From positions 20,317 to 84,316 of the forward strand of contig JAJEKV010000824.1 in assembly GCA_021234155.1 (NCBI GenBank): a DNA stretch of 64,000 bases. The letters run 5' to 3'. Source of the stretch: Isoetes taiwanensis. Its lineage: Eukaryota > Streptophyta > Lycopodiopsida > Isoetales > Isoetaceae. Under the pieces are notes generated by a model. The model saw only the letters and a list, made by a program, of their open reading frames with translations. It made no database searches and had not been told where the DNA came from. Numbering within the stretch: the first letter of the stretch is position 1; each line of letters opens with the position of its first letter. The position numbers and the translations under genes are program-made. Below are positions 22,730-34,640 of the stretch, piece after piece.

Positions 22730-24730
22730 TTATAACGCTGTGAATCGCCCATATATATACCAGTGTATGGGATTTCCAGTATCTCTTGTTGGAAGCAACC
22801 GATGATACGTACGACCCATGATCGTCACTGATGAAGGGAAGTCCAAGTTGACGAACTCTCCATCAACACCAAGCACGCTGAAGCAAAATAGTCTATTTAT
22901 CTTTCTACATACTCCATTGAAACCCGGCATGTTATATAAATTAACCAATGCATCAGGCAAGGAAGGTAACTGCGGGAGCAACCACTTTCCCTTATTACAA
23001 CAAAACCCATTTTGTTCAACATTCAACAATGGAATATGGCAATATGTGCATCGTTTATTCCATGTGCACATCGTGAACGTTCGATTAATTGCTGTTCTCA
23101 TATGTTGTGCACGAGCCTGCCAATGTGCAAGCACCCTTGACACTGAGTCGTCCTCCATACTACCTGCTTGCATCTCGATACAGCTAGATGTCGTGCTTGT
23201 AGCAGCTATATTTGTGTGACGCCCTTCATCCATTAGATTATCTGATCCCTTTCTTCATCGAGGCAAGTTAAGCATATAACTCTCTTCGCCTATGGCGCAC
23301 TTCATCATCTGTCCTCCTCGTTAACCTTGCATACCATCCCGCTTCCACGCGTGTTATGATCGCCGCAATTGCCGATGAGTCATTGACCAACTTCGTTTTC
23401 ATTGGTCGATTAACACGTTCGAGTTGAACGATTCTTTTGTTCCATCTCCAGGTGATCCCTCGTGTAACTGCGAAGGAGGATTCACGTGAAATTTGCATAC
23501 CGTTCCCTTCGCCCACGGCGCACTTCACCTGGTTATTTGCCTTCCTCACTCAATCTAGCATACCATGTCCATTCGAGTTACGTGTATTAGCCGCTCACCT
23601 TCAACTATCGGTGACTCCTCGAGTAGTTCGCCTTCACTAACAGTTCGCCGAACATTTGCACTTGGAGCAAATTCGTTTACCCTAAGTTCATTTGTCCCAT
23701 CTCCATGTATGTTTGTTCCATGTCCATTCAGAGTTGGAACAGTTCTGTTTGTTCCATCTCCAGGTGACCCCTCATGTAACTCACTAACTCCAGCCGCGAA
23801 GGAGGATTCACGTAAATTTGCATACCGTTCCCTTCGCCTACGACGCACTTCCGCCCTGCCTTCCTCATTCAATCTAGCATACCAGCTCGAGTTACATGTA
23901 TTCTGCTCACTTCCAACTATCGGTGACTCCTCGAGTAGCACGGAACATTTGCACTTGGAGCAAATTGTACCCTAAGTTCATTTGTTCCATCTACATGTAT
24001 GTTTGTTCCATGTCCATGTATATTTACCATTCCAGGTTGAGACTGTCCTGCTCGATGTCCACTCCTAGCACGAGCTACATCTCGAGCAGCTTTACGCAAA
24101 TTTCTATATCGCTCTATTTGACTACGTCGCACCTCTTCCCTGCCTTCCTCACTCGAACTAGCATACCATCTTGATCTATATACTGCTCTGTTGGCCTCCA
24201 ACCTCTTGGTGACCCATCGTGTAACTCCCTTTTCAAATGTAGGTAGGACATCCGGGCTTGAACGCGAGTCACTTATCCTAACCCCCGCGAAGGAGGATTC
24301 CGCGTAAATTTGTATACCGTTCCATTCGCCTACGACGCACTTCATCCCTGCCTTCCTCACTCAATCTAGCATACCAGTTCGAGTTACAGGTATTCTGCTC
24401 ACCTCCAACTATCGGTGACTCCTCGGGTAGTTCGCCTTCACTAACAGACGGAACATTTGCACTTGGAGCAAATTCGTCTACCCTAAGTTCATTTGTATGT
24501 AAAGGAGCTCGTTCAATTCGCTAGCTCTCCTAGGTTAATGTTGTACCGGGGGGTCGCCTCGCCTCTCGCATTACCACCTCTCGAAAGCAAGCATCACTCA
24601 AGCTTGCATGCCGCTCACGCTCCAACTGTTGATTTCTCCCCCTATAATCTATTGTTGGTAGAGCACGAGGGGTCTCCCCTATCTGTCTAGCTAGACGCCG
24701 TCTAGCACGATCTCTTGCCATTGCTCGCAA
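22730..24730 (-). pseudogene. Helitron protein N-terminal half, unit 1 (Cys/His cluster and basic repeats)
   Basis: The frame at 22,730-23,233 carries the Cys/His cluster (CTWNKRCTYCHIPLLN, then GFCCNKGKW). Upstream frames (23,268-24,730) carry repeats with a W-Y-A-R-L-x-E-E-x-R-x-E-V-R-R-R-R-R-E-R-Y-A-N-L pattern. These are the presumed DNA-binding N-terminal regions of the Rep protein. Several frameshifts break this copy. Confidence 0.75.
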
Positions 24731-24773
24731 ATTTGCATATCATTCTATCCTTCTCGATTCCATGTGGTTCTCG

Positions 24774-24891
24774 GTTGGGCTCGATGTGTTATCATCCATA
24801 TTCAATGCAAATTCTATTGCGACACACAATGAGTTGGGCTCGATGTGTTATCATCCATATTCAATGCAAATTCTATTCGCACACACAATGA
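24774..24891. repeat. 59-bp tandem duplication (present in all three units)
   Basis: GTTGGGCTCGATGTGTTATC onward is duplicated exactly 59 bp later. The same pair occurs at 39,118-39,235 and 50,711-50,827. The duplication therefore predates the array. Confidence 0.9.
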
Positions 24892-25029
24892 TGCGTAAGA
24901 AGACTTACATGTTTGTCTCATCCAAGAATACCTTCCTCGGATAGATAGCAATGAGACCGAGTCCGCAATTAGGATCAAAGGAATCGCATTATTAACGAGT
25001 TCATCATCATGCATTCTATGACACAACTC

Positions 25030-25450
25030 ATAATTCATAGCATCTAATGTATCATATAAGATGTCCATAATAATGGCACGATTATCTTATAAGATGTCGA
25101 TAGTAATGGCATGATTTTATAATTATCCCATAGTACATACCATATGTAATGAGTTTATTGTAACGAAAATATATCAAGAGCATATAACGACTGGCAAGGA
25201 AAAAGCATCTTATAATATGTTCACAATTTAGCTCACAACATATACCTCATATAATGTGTTTATTGCGATGGAATTATGTTGATAGTATATTATGCCTCAC
25301 AAGGATTATCTAATTATTATAATGGTGTAATCCACAATTTGTCTCACAGTATGTACCTTACGTAGCGAGTTTATTATAACAAATATATATTGAGAGCATA
25401 ATACGCCTCGCAAGGAAAAAGTCTCCTATAATATGTCCATGGCAATGGCA
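25030..25450. repeat. AT-rich degenerate repeats upstream of Rep, unit 1
   Basis: Several imperfect units of roughly 120 bp share GAGTTTATTGTAACGAAAAT or GAGTTTATTATAACAAATAT, CGCAAGGAAAAAG and TCTTATAATATGTTCAC. The same blocks recur at about 39,370-39,790 and 50,960-51,380. They lie between the Rep gene and the 135-aa ORF, where a Rep promoter would be expected. Confidence 0.65.
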
Positions 25451-25492
25451 TTATCATCTAGTTATCATAAGCACATAACATGATCGAGTCAT

Positions 25493-25920
25493 CTACATCT
25501 CTCCCTCTAATACTGCCGACCTTACAGCATCACTAGCCTCAACAATTTGCAATAGTCGGTGGAGACGCGTTAATTGTGCAGTGAGCCTTTTAACACTGAT
25601 CGAAAGAGTTATATAATCCCTAGATATTTTATCTAGCTCTTCATAAAGCCTATCCATCTGTTCTCGAAACTTCCTTGCAATCACTGGAGGAGCACGTTTC
25701 CTATGCGATGCTATGTGCCATTTGATTTGGTTCCGCCTGTACTTGCGAAGGTTCCCTTCCTGGACAGACATCATAGATACCTTTATGAGTGTTCCGATTA
25801 TTATTCAAATCCGCATTCATATCATGAGCAGGTTAGAGAATTGTCACCCCATTACCCAGTCAACTTTAGCGCAATGGTGCGCTTTCGACCAATTCGCCAT
25901 CTACTACAATGCAAGACATA
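25493..25920 (-). pseudogene. 135-aa coiled-coil protein homologue, unit 1 (frameshifted)
   Basis: Matches the intact ORFs at 39,841-40,248 and 51,432-51,839 over its C-terminal 93 residues (MSVQEGNLRKYRRNQI onward). The N-terminal part is out of frame. Several differences coincide with CAG/CTG sites of the other copies. Confidence 0.75.
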
Positions 25921-26036
25921 AAAAACAAAATTAAAATAGATCCAAACATGCAATAGATCCAAACATTAACGTAATGTTAACATCGATATTAAATTAAACA
26001 AAGGTACATTCAATAATCCAAGTCCGTTTCAATTAC

Positions 26037-26361
26037 TAGCGATGGGATAAGATGTCACTAAATATCCCAACTTCAATCCTACCATCCACCATTTCGGTCT
26101 CACTCAAGAAGACACTGCGGGACCAATGGAGCCACAACCATGTACTTCTCAAGATAATAGGATATGGCCTAAAGGGTAATTTGTTTCAATTACTTCTAGT
26201 TTGTTGAGCAAGGAGTTAGGCGTAAAACGTTCCATGCCTAAAGTATCAAAAAGAAACTCCTCCGAGGATCCATGGATCCAACCACATTCCACATGGTATA
26301 ACTCATCTCCCTTTACTTTAATCGTTACATATAGAAATTTTTTAATCTTAGATGCCATCAT
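26037..26361 (-). pseudogene. 118-aa ORF homologue, unit 1 (frameshifted)
   Basis: A 70-residue frame (26,149-26,361) matches the unit 3 ORF (MMASKIKKFLYVTIKVKGDE, YHVECGWIHGSSE). The C-terminal part is shifted out of frame. The family is unrecognised. Confidence 0.65.
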
Positions 26362-27599
26362 AACCCGACCTCGGCAATGGCTTGCCCATCCAAAATTAGC
26401 GCAGACACTATTAACCCACGAGCAAAGGAATATTCAAACAGTTTGAACTTAGTAAAGGATTCGAAGTAAGTGGTAATAGTATACATGAAATATTAGTGTA
26501 GATCTTAATGGAGATAAATAATGTACTTATAGAATGGTCAAGAGAAGGGAATCAGAAATATAGAATGTAAGGAGCAAAAAAGAACACCAAGCAGCGATTC
26601 ATTACCTTAGAAGTAGGAGCAGAAAGAAGTTAAGTTACCAAAGGAGTTCGACTTGTGTTCGAACATTTGAGGATGCCAACAATATGTGCACGTTTTTGTA
26701 AAACTAAAACACCACGAGTGCACATGCAAATATCTTAAATCCAATATCTATATGATTATAATGAAACATTTGCACATGCAAATATCTTAAATCCGATATC
26801 TAAATGATTATATGATTATAGTGAAACATTATCTGATACCTACGTGATAATAGTGATATATAAAGGTAATTGTAATGATGTGAAACATTAATGGGCCGAA
26901 TTGGGGATTATTAGGAAGTTGTCACATCATCGTTGCAGTCATTAAAATGGCACTCCATAATGATGTAATAATGGTGCATTTATTGGCTCCAGCAATATCG
27001 GACTAAAATTTGGAGCACAAACTGGCAGATTGGAGTGGTAAAGCTTAGGAATGAATGGGTTTACTGTCTTTTTTAATTTCCGGAGAATTTTGATGGAAGC
27101 TGTTACTCCCAGTTTCGATGTGCATGTTGCTTGTGGAATTCAGAGCCTTAGGAGCCTTAACATCACTGTACAGACTCGACCATTCAGAATTTGAAGCAAT
27201 TTTTGGGCTTCTGGCAGCAATATTTGGGCGTTCGATGGGCTTAACCCTGATGGGCTTAACCCTTTGAGTTCCAGCCTAGCGAACGATTGTAGCAACGAGA
27301 GCTCACATTGGAGGGACATGGCAGGCCATTGATGTGGAAAATTGGCACAGGAATGGATGTTAAGGGCTAAATCCGATAACAAATCGGAATAAACGGATGC
27401 TTGAAATAGACAAAAAGAGGATTTTTTTAGAGCGTGCCCGGTTCAAGGAGCCCAGTGGTCACCTTCCAATCCAATAAATCTGCATTTGTGCAAGAAATCC
27501 GAGCTGCATGTTAGTGACTAAGGAAATCCTCTATCTGCATGTTAGGCTGAGGCGTTATCTTTTCCTATGCATAGATTCTGAAGCTCGTTTGGAGGGGCG

Positions 27600-28302
27600 A
27601 GAGGCCATGGCCATACTAAGGGTCGTTTGCACATTTTTATTTGCCATATCCGGCTCCTTTTTCTCAACCCGACCCGATAACCACCAACAATACTCCTTTC
27701 AAATTGCCTTGTTTATGGGTCACATGTTGGAATTTGTCTTTGCATTACAGTCAATTGAAAGCAAAGTTCAGGTTGTTTCTGCAATTTTTTCTTATTTGGA
27801 GTGCCCAGCATTGCTTATACGACCTTCTTATGGAATGGGAAGCCACAAATGATTCATGGCTAGTTCCTCAAGTTCTTTCATTAGAGAATGTGCATCAGTA
27901 TGAGATTGATCAGAAGGAATGGCTTTGGAAAGAAGATGTTGCATCTAGATGTCAATTTCAAAAAAATAGTAAAAGCTAGCTGACTTTGTATTTGCTTGCA
28001 AATGCGCATATTTTAGCAAGGGAACTCCCACGTTAGATTTTTTGTTGTTTGAAAGTACTCTTACGGAGGTGCAAACAAAAAGGCTAAGTTTGTTTAAGCA
28101 CCACAAGTAATTATGAGCAATGTGGGATTCCGAACATGGAATATGGATTGAGTTTGTTTGGGCTCCTTATGTTGATAATGTCACTACTTTGTTATCGAGC
28201 TAGAGTAGGACATTTCGATCTTGTTATCATGGACGGGGATCGTGGCATATGTTTCATGTAGCGAATGCCGATTATGGCGACTCTTTGCGAGAACAAACGA
28301 TG
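27600..28302 (+). pseudogene. captured esterase-like gene fragment, unit 1
   Basis: Plus-strand copy of the fragment described at 53.6-54.3 kb (SLENVHQYEIDQKEWLWKED is readable). It is degraded further, and is cut at 28,302 by the start of the 5.35-kb insertion. Confidence 0.55.
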
Positions 28303-28306
28303 CCAA

Positions 28307-28800
28307 CACAACAACCAACATATAAGTACCATTAACATTAATTAACACAACCATTGGGTCCAACACATTTAAATTAAAATCCCCTTAAACCCCCTTTGGT
28401 TTGGGGCATATTCACAGGGGGTGACTCCGCAACGAGCCGTTGGATAGGCATATTCACCCCTTATTCCTTAATCTACACCGCACGTAAAGTTCCTCGTTTG
28501 TGGGGTATGCAAGTACAAAATTTGCTATCTCTTGATAACAAGATTTGCAAAATACTATAAGATTTCAAGCAAAATACTATATGGTGTTGATTTTTATGCG
28601 TGCAAAACATAATTATAAGGGCTCTCGCGCCCCTACGTCACCCAGGTGTGAATATGCCCCCAAACCAAAGGGGTTTAAGGGGGATTTTAATTTAAATGTG
28701 TTGGACCCAATGGTTGTGTTAATTAATGTTAATGGTATGTTGGTTGTTGTACTAAAAAAAATTTTGGCCCTTCGGCCCTAAAAAAAAAAAACAAACATCG
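28307..28800. repeat. family C repeats in inverted arrangement
   Basis: The left arm (about 28,307-28,440) is the reverse complement of the right arm (about 28,620-28,755), including TTAATTAACACAACCATTGG and AAACCAAAGGGG-type segments. The right arm continues to TTTTGGCCCTTCGGCCCTAA, a short palindrome followed by an A tract. The spacer includes TCGTTTGTGGGGTATGC and ACTATATGGTGTTGAT, also found in the 31.2-31.6 kb copy. Confidence 0.75.
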
Positions 28801-31119
28801 TGAAAAACATGCAAAACATGTAGCAATATGTAATACATAATATGTAATACGTAATGGTAAAAATAATATGAGTAACACAAGCTTCTAATACTAATATCTA
28901 GCATTAGCATAATGGTAGATAGATATTGAAAGGAAGGGTTATTAAATTTTGAAGTTTAAAGGATTGTAGACATTCAAAGGGTGAGATTTTAAAGTTTCAA
29001 CCTTGATATAATATAACAGGGGCGAGTTTTTAAGAATGGGCATTGCTAGATATTGGTAGACATTGAAAGGAAGGGCTATAATAATGGTAGATATTGAATT
29101 TTAAATGGAAATAGTTCAAGGAAACAAACCTGAATAACCATGGGATTTTCAACGGAGCCGGATATTAGGTTCACTTTAGGGTTTCTCGTGATTCGATCAT
29201 GGGAACTTACCAAAACAGATGTAAAACCAATCGGATTTGGCCGAATCTAACTGTCTTTGTTCCTAGATGTTGAGAAGACAGGCTGATTCGGATGTCCAAA
29301 TTAACCATTGTGAATTTGTGAATTAAACCACATTCGAATGACATATCTGAGTTTCGTTGATGAAAGTGGTTTGGAGACCCAAGGTGAATGCCATGCGAGG
29401 AGCTTGAGCATGTCGGCGCAACAAGTACTTCTAAAACAATTATGTTACACCACCAACAACAATACATTTCACATTGAGACCACCGGACACAATGAAAGGA
29501 TCACGTACATTTTCCAACCACATCCACAAAGCAAATCGAAGTTACGTGCAAATTATGTTGAAATCCCACCATGCCAACCATGTGCTTGAGCAAAACCGAG
29601 AGGTTGTGTCGGGTTATGAGCATCCACGTCTGTTTGGCACATCCTCGGTTCATACATTCTCATCAACCACATCCATTTCATCCTCCTCTTCCATCAGCAT
29701 ATTGTCATCTTCTTCCATGAAGCGATCAGTAGGATTCCTCGCAACCGTATTAAGCCTAACAATTTGCACTTGAATTCATTGGTTGCCATGCTACTACTGA
29801 CAAGATCTTTATCCTCTTTTTTTTTTTTTTTTACCTCAAAATCAATGTCCGAAGCATCGTCCGTTGACAAGTACTCGCTTTTCAAAATAACCAACGCACT
29901 GATATGATTGGGAAGCTTTTAGGAAGCTCCAAGCTTGGGACTTGTGAATAATGCATAACCATAGGATCTATTCTTCAAAACTTCGAGCATGTTAAGCAAA
30001 TAAAAGGCACTCACCTTTGGGAAAAATATTGGAATTAATCCATATAGGTAGCTCCAAAGATCCCATTGTCGGACCACCAGAAACAAGGGCTCGTTAACAG
30101 GGCTTGTACAAAACAATAGCTTTTCGTCATTTTTGGCAAGATTATTTCCAGGAATCTCTTGGCAATCTTTGGCACAAGCTCGATACTATTTTTGAAGATG
30201 TCAAATCTGCACAACTTGGATTTCCAACCTCCAAAGCATTATGGCGAATTCCAATTCTAAAATCGAAAACCCTATTTCATTACTATATGGTCCCAAAGAT
30301 ATAGCTAAGCGCGTAAATCTCGGGGAGGGTTTTGCGGGAAAAAATTTGAGGAGATCCGCTATGGCAACACAACTTTAGGGTTTCAAAGATTCGAACATGG
30401 CAGCTTACAAAAGCGGATGCAAAACCGATTGGATTGGGCGAATCTAACTTCGGGACACGGTGTTCCATGTAATTGTCTATGAATGAATCTGTTTACATAT
30501 ACTTCACAGGAACCTCTGTGAATGGTTTGACGATGCAAGCCGGTGGGGAAGTAGTGTCCATAGATTTCTTGTCCACCGTGCTAAGAAACAGCTGCATTCA
30601 ACAAAGTTCGGGTCTGCGGTGAGCGGATTAAATGTACGAGACTTTTGTAGGGCTGAACAAGTTAGGGATCTCGTTGGCTCGTATAAACCCTCCGCATGTT
30701 TTCATATTCAATATTCCTCACGACCTCGTTGCCAAGCTCAGGCCAATTTCACCACTTAAAATTTGCTCACATGACAATAAGAATATCAACACACTTTGTT
30801 GCCTTGAAACCCACCGGACCATGCCTTGGAAACTTTGAATATGTAGCACAACCGCTGAAGCAAGCATCCGGTGCATCATCCTCCGCACTAAAGCTTTCTC
30901 GCTCTTAAGACATGCAAACCAAATGAAATGCTTGTTCAGATACGCTTCCACTCCAAATCTGTTTCCACTCACGATCGAGGAAGAACATTAATTTTTGCAA
31001 GAATGCCATGCTATCCACGAGGCTTGCATGTTCAGCCCCTAAAATAAAAAGAGGGCTTTTGTTGTGAGCCCTTGAATGTTGGACCATTGAAAAAAAAAAG
31101 CTAAATCAACCACTAAGAA
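28801..31119. other. internal sequence of the unit 1 insertion
   Basis: No gene recognised. Two related segments occur about 1.2 kb apart: near 29,178-29,262 (GGTTTCTCGTGATTCGATCA, AAACCAATCGGATTTGGCCG) and near 30,378-30,462 (GGTTTCAAAGATTCGAACAT, AAACCGATTGGATTGGGCG). This suggests an old internal duplication. Short frames show no known domain. Confidence 0.45.
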
Positions 31120-31580
31120 ATGGTGCACTAGATGTACGCATTAGTACATCCATTCCAATACGCCATGAAATCTTAGGAAAACCTTTGTGAAAAGCGTACA
31201 AAAACACAAAAAATCGAGAGCTGTTGGATAAGCATAAATGCCCTTTATACCTCGATCTCAACCGTACATAGAAATCCTCGTTTGTGGGGTATGCCTGTAC
31301 AAGTTTTGATATACTGTATAATACAATTTGCGAAATACTATAAGATTTGAGGCAATGTACTATATGGTGTTGATTTTGTACATGTATAATATGATTTTAC
31401 GAGGGCTCTCGCTGCCCTACGTCACCCCCCGTGTGAATATGCACCCAAACCAAAGGGGGTTTCAGGGGGTTTTTAATTTTAAATTGTTAAATGTAATGGT
31501 TTGTGTTAATTAATGTTGATGGTAGTCATATGTTGGTTGTTATATAAAAAAAATTTTGGGCCCTTCGGGCCCTAACAAAA
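31120..31580 (+). repeat. family C repeat, longest copy
   Basis: Runs from TTAGGAAAACC and GTACAAAAACACAAAA through TCGTTTGTGGGGTATGC, GAGGGCTCTCGCTGCCCTAC and ACCAAAGGGGGTTT to the palindrome GGGCCCTTCGGGCCC. Partial copies lie at 28.4-28.8, 44.29-44.48, 33.54-33.66 and 46.80-46.91 kb. Family C thus links the two insertions. Confidence 0.7.
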
Positions 31581-33060
31581 GGGAGAAAAAAAGAGGAGAA
31601 AATGTAAAAGTCATTATAGGATCATACGAACGAATAAAAACTTCGGGGATGAACAAACAAATGCCAAATAGGAGTATCAAAGGTAAAAATAAAAGTTTCT
31701 AAGAAACTATAAGATTAGTGATAAAAGAATCGCATAATTAGAGTACATGCTTATCAACTTATCAACATGATGCTAGCGGGAGGAGCAAGAACATGCACAA
31801 CTTTTCCAGGAACATGCACAACTTTTTGCTAAAAGAGCCATATTTGGTAGAGATATGAATTAAAGAGTCGTACAAAAGATCATCTTCAACCCACAATATA
31901 CAAGTTTAGAGTGTATCTCCCACCTTTGATTTTTCAATTGGCACACACACATATTAGCATAATAGCGGGGAACAAAGATTGGAACATTTTAAAGCAGAAT
32001 AAGATGTTCAAAACACTGAAAGTCTCTCACATTGATAAATGATCCTCTATGGCTCCCATCTTTGTTACAACAATTTTGTGCCATGGCAATCATTCATAAC
32101 AATTTAGCTTATATGTAGAACATCCGTGGATGATCTTTTTGATCTTCTGAAAACAACGAAATAAGAGATGGAGTGAAGAGATGGAACGTTTTTTGCAGCA
32201 AGACAACTAATTGCTAGTCTGAAACAACCAAGAAAAACAAAGAGGATAGTGTAGCGTAATATAAACAATTAACAAATACATAGTCCTAGAACAAGCAAGC
32301 GAACTTGGTGATAGCATGCAAGCGTTTTTTTGAGAATGTTGGTGTAAAACAAGACCCATACATATACAAGCATGCTATTAGATATGCACCTTTCGGTCCG
32401 AGGCAGGTCCTGCGCACCAACAGGCATGATACCTTTCGCTCCAAGTGGGAAGGCCTGGGGGACGACATATCAGCATAATAACGAGTGGAATATCGTACTG
32501 TTAATGTCCATCATGGATCTACCTGTGCCTTTTGATCTGGAACCACCGGAGCTCTATTCTGACCAGTAGTCACACCCTTGTGCATCTCTGCTCCAATAAA
32601 AATTGGCTAGACATACATGAGATTTTATTTGTTAAGACACAGAAACTAAGCCTTCAGTTGGAACTTTGATTGATATTATATAATAAGCCCACCTTCTGTG
32701 AAACCGTGTTGTGACTAGCAACAGCCTGTTTCAAACAAAAACCAATGATGCAAGTCAAATAACAACTAACATATGTAGAAACTGTTGTTGCCGTACTTGG
32801 ATTACAGTATGCACATCTATTTGAAGCCTCCATTCTGCATTAGATCCAACATGCAGTGGGAAATAGACGATAAAGAATTAAAGACCAAAGTGCCAAACTT
32901 ATAAGGCTCAACAGAGTCGAAATGTAGCACCAAAGAAGATATTTGCCCTGCAAAATCCAATTAATTGTCTGAATTCCTGCTAAATGATGTCTAATAGAAG
33001 GCCAAAAGCATTCCAATCTTTTATCACAAATGAGAATAAAGAAGAAGAAGAAGAGATTTT
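31581..33060. other. internal sequence of the unit 1 insertion
   Basis: Mostly unrecognised. On the minus strand, a segment near 32,395-32,465 (AFPLGAKGIMPVGAQDLPR) and another near 32,520-32,600 (MHKGVTTGQNRAPVVPDQKA) look exon-like. They might be downstream exons of the captured gene at 33.2-33.4 kb, but family membership is not established. Confidence 0.35.
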
Positions 33061-33183
33061 AGGAAACAACCTGCAAGACTCCTTGATGGAGAAAATCGAT
33101 GCACCTTTCCTCTAGTTTTTTACCATCAACAATCAGATTGTCTACTGACAATTTCCCTCCGAAGTTTCCCGGATGACAACATT

Positions 33184-33390
33184 CTAATACTCCACAAGAA
33201 ACATTGCGGCACACGGAAATGAAGGAAGAGGTGGCCAACGAAAAGTCTTCTCCATCACCACGTAAAGCTTGGCCGGCCATAGAAGTTCCTCAAGCTTTTT
33301 CACCATGTTGTCATGTATATAAAGGAGAAAACGAACATCGTCAGCTGCTACACGCTTCATCATCTCGGTCAGCGGCCTCCATGTCCAGAA
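33184..33390 (-). pseudogene. captured fragment resembling a plant 3'-5' exonuclease-domain protein
   Basis: One minus-strand frame reads RPLTEMMKRVAADDVRFLLY, then IHDNMVKKLEELLWPAKL, and ends in RWPPLPSFP before a stop. The R-P-L-T-x-M-x-x-x-A-A-D-D-V-R-F-L-L segment is what I recall from the C-terminal part of plant Egalitarian/EXD1-like 3'-5' exonuclease-domain proteins. The catalytic DEDD part is not seen. It is inside the unit 1 insertion, so it was probably picked up by a mobile element. Recognition is by memory of the family and needs a search. Confidence 0.45.
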
Positions 33391-33734
33391 CCAAGCTTCG
33401 GGGGCCTTCTCTTCTCGCCCTGCACAACATCAGAAACGGTGGCCAACAAAAACCCTAAATAAAAGGGTTCTATGGTTGAATGGTAAATTTAATCATGGCC
33501 ATACAATTCTACCTCTCATCAAAAATCAACGGCCAAAAAATGGAGCACTCTAGAAATACTATTTAGTACACCTAGTTGAATACGGCAACAAAATCATAGA
33601 AAAACCTTAGTAAATATCGTACAAAAACACAAAAGAAACCCCCTGTTATTATGCTACATATTAAGATACTGCTTATTTCATATATATAGATAAACTACAA
33701 CAGTATTTAGAGCTACGATTGCATTTTTTCAGGA

Positions 33735-34201
33735 CATCCCACTACCCATTCCTTGATACATGTTTTCGTGCCGATTCGGTCCACTTCATCATTCACGATA
33801 AAAAGAGGCAGCTACTACGAGGTGGTAAGATCAGTATCATATCCGAATATGCATGGTAAGACACCACCATCAGAGAGATCTTCTAAAAGTCATCCAATTC
33901 AAATGTATCGATTTGAGCAGGTAAATCAAAGTCAAGTTCAAAGGGAAGTTCAAAGGGATTGAAGCTGTCAGAAACATCAAACAACTGGTCATCCAGGCTA
34001 CCAGAAACAGCTGCCAAATTGTCCCCAATCTCATGGCTTCCACCCTGCTCCACATTAGGACCTTCGTGATCCTCACCACCACAATTTATCCAACCGGCCC
34101 ACAAGCATCAGAAGATCAATTCTGTGGGGTTTTGGATCCGGAAGATAATCATCCAAGAAGCCAAGAATTGTCTCCTCAAATTTTCTCTTCTTCGAAGCCA
34201 T
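33735..34201 (-). pseudogene. acidic small-protein gene homologue, unit 1 (frameshifted)
   Basis: Same start (ATG at 34,199-34,201) and TATA box (34,237-34,244) as the intact unit 3 gene. The middle frame at 33,883-34,104 retains DQLFDVSDSFNPFELPFELD. Indels relative to units 2 and 3 break the N- and C-terminal parts. Confidence 0.7.
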
Positions 34202-34500
34202 GCCTCCTGAAGCAGAATGCCATTACCAGCAGCTCGCTTATATAGATGCGAGAGAAGGATTAGATTGAATGCAAAATATTCCAGCATGTACGGCACTGAA
34301 GCACTCAATCTAGGGCTGGATTTGTACTGCATTCGAAATAATCTAGGGATGGATTCTTACTATATTCCTGTTTACCAGATTTTACCACCGGTTTTATTCC
34401 CTATGATGGAGACGTGAGACAATTCCAGACCGTTAGGGTGTGCTGCAAATCTCGAACATGACGTCACTACAATTATTAGGTTCCAATATTTATTTGGCTC

Positions 34501-34640
34501 ACGTACGGGCATACCATAGGTCTTCAAACAAAATAAACATAATGTCGGCACCATAAGACTTCAAACAAAATAACATGCGGTCAGCACCATAAGACTTCAA
34601 ACAAAATACCTTCAAACAAAATAGGCTCAAACGTAAAAGC
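34501..34640. repeat. iterons of unit 1
   Basis: Degenerate version of the 37-bp iterons found in units 2 and 3: three cycles of CACCATAAGACTTCAAACAA-type sequence with damaged ACGTGTCAG parts, followed by CTTCAAACAAAATAGGCTCA. It directly abuts the truncated helicase of unit 2. Confidence 0.75.

Larger units (their letters stand above)
28303..33655. mobile_element. 5.35-kb insertion in unit 1
   Basis: Sequence between ACAAACGATG (28,302) and TAAGATACTGCTTATTT (33,656) is absent from units 2 and 3, where ACAAACGATGCTATGGCGATG runs straight into TAAGATACTGC. About 11 bp of target appear missing and no target-site duplication is clear. The right end reads TATGCTACATAT, the same end as the unit 3 insertion. 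It contains several copies of repeat family C and a captured exonuclease-like fragment. Transposon type is unknown. Confidence 0.7.

Noticed and set aside
23268-24730. CRISPR-like or satellite array in the repeated region
   Set aside because: The repeats are in-frame protein modules of the Rep N-terminus with similar linkers, not short identical repeats with unique spacers; the genome is a plant.
31545-31580. GGGCCCTTCGGGCCC palindrome followed by TAA as a Helitron 3' hairpin terminus
   Set aside because: Similarity between family C copies continues beyond the palindrome (for example ACATGTAGCAATATG after it at both 28.8 and 44.5 kb), and the hairpin touches the would-be CTAA without the usual short spacer.
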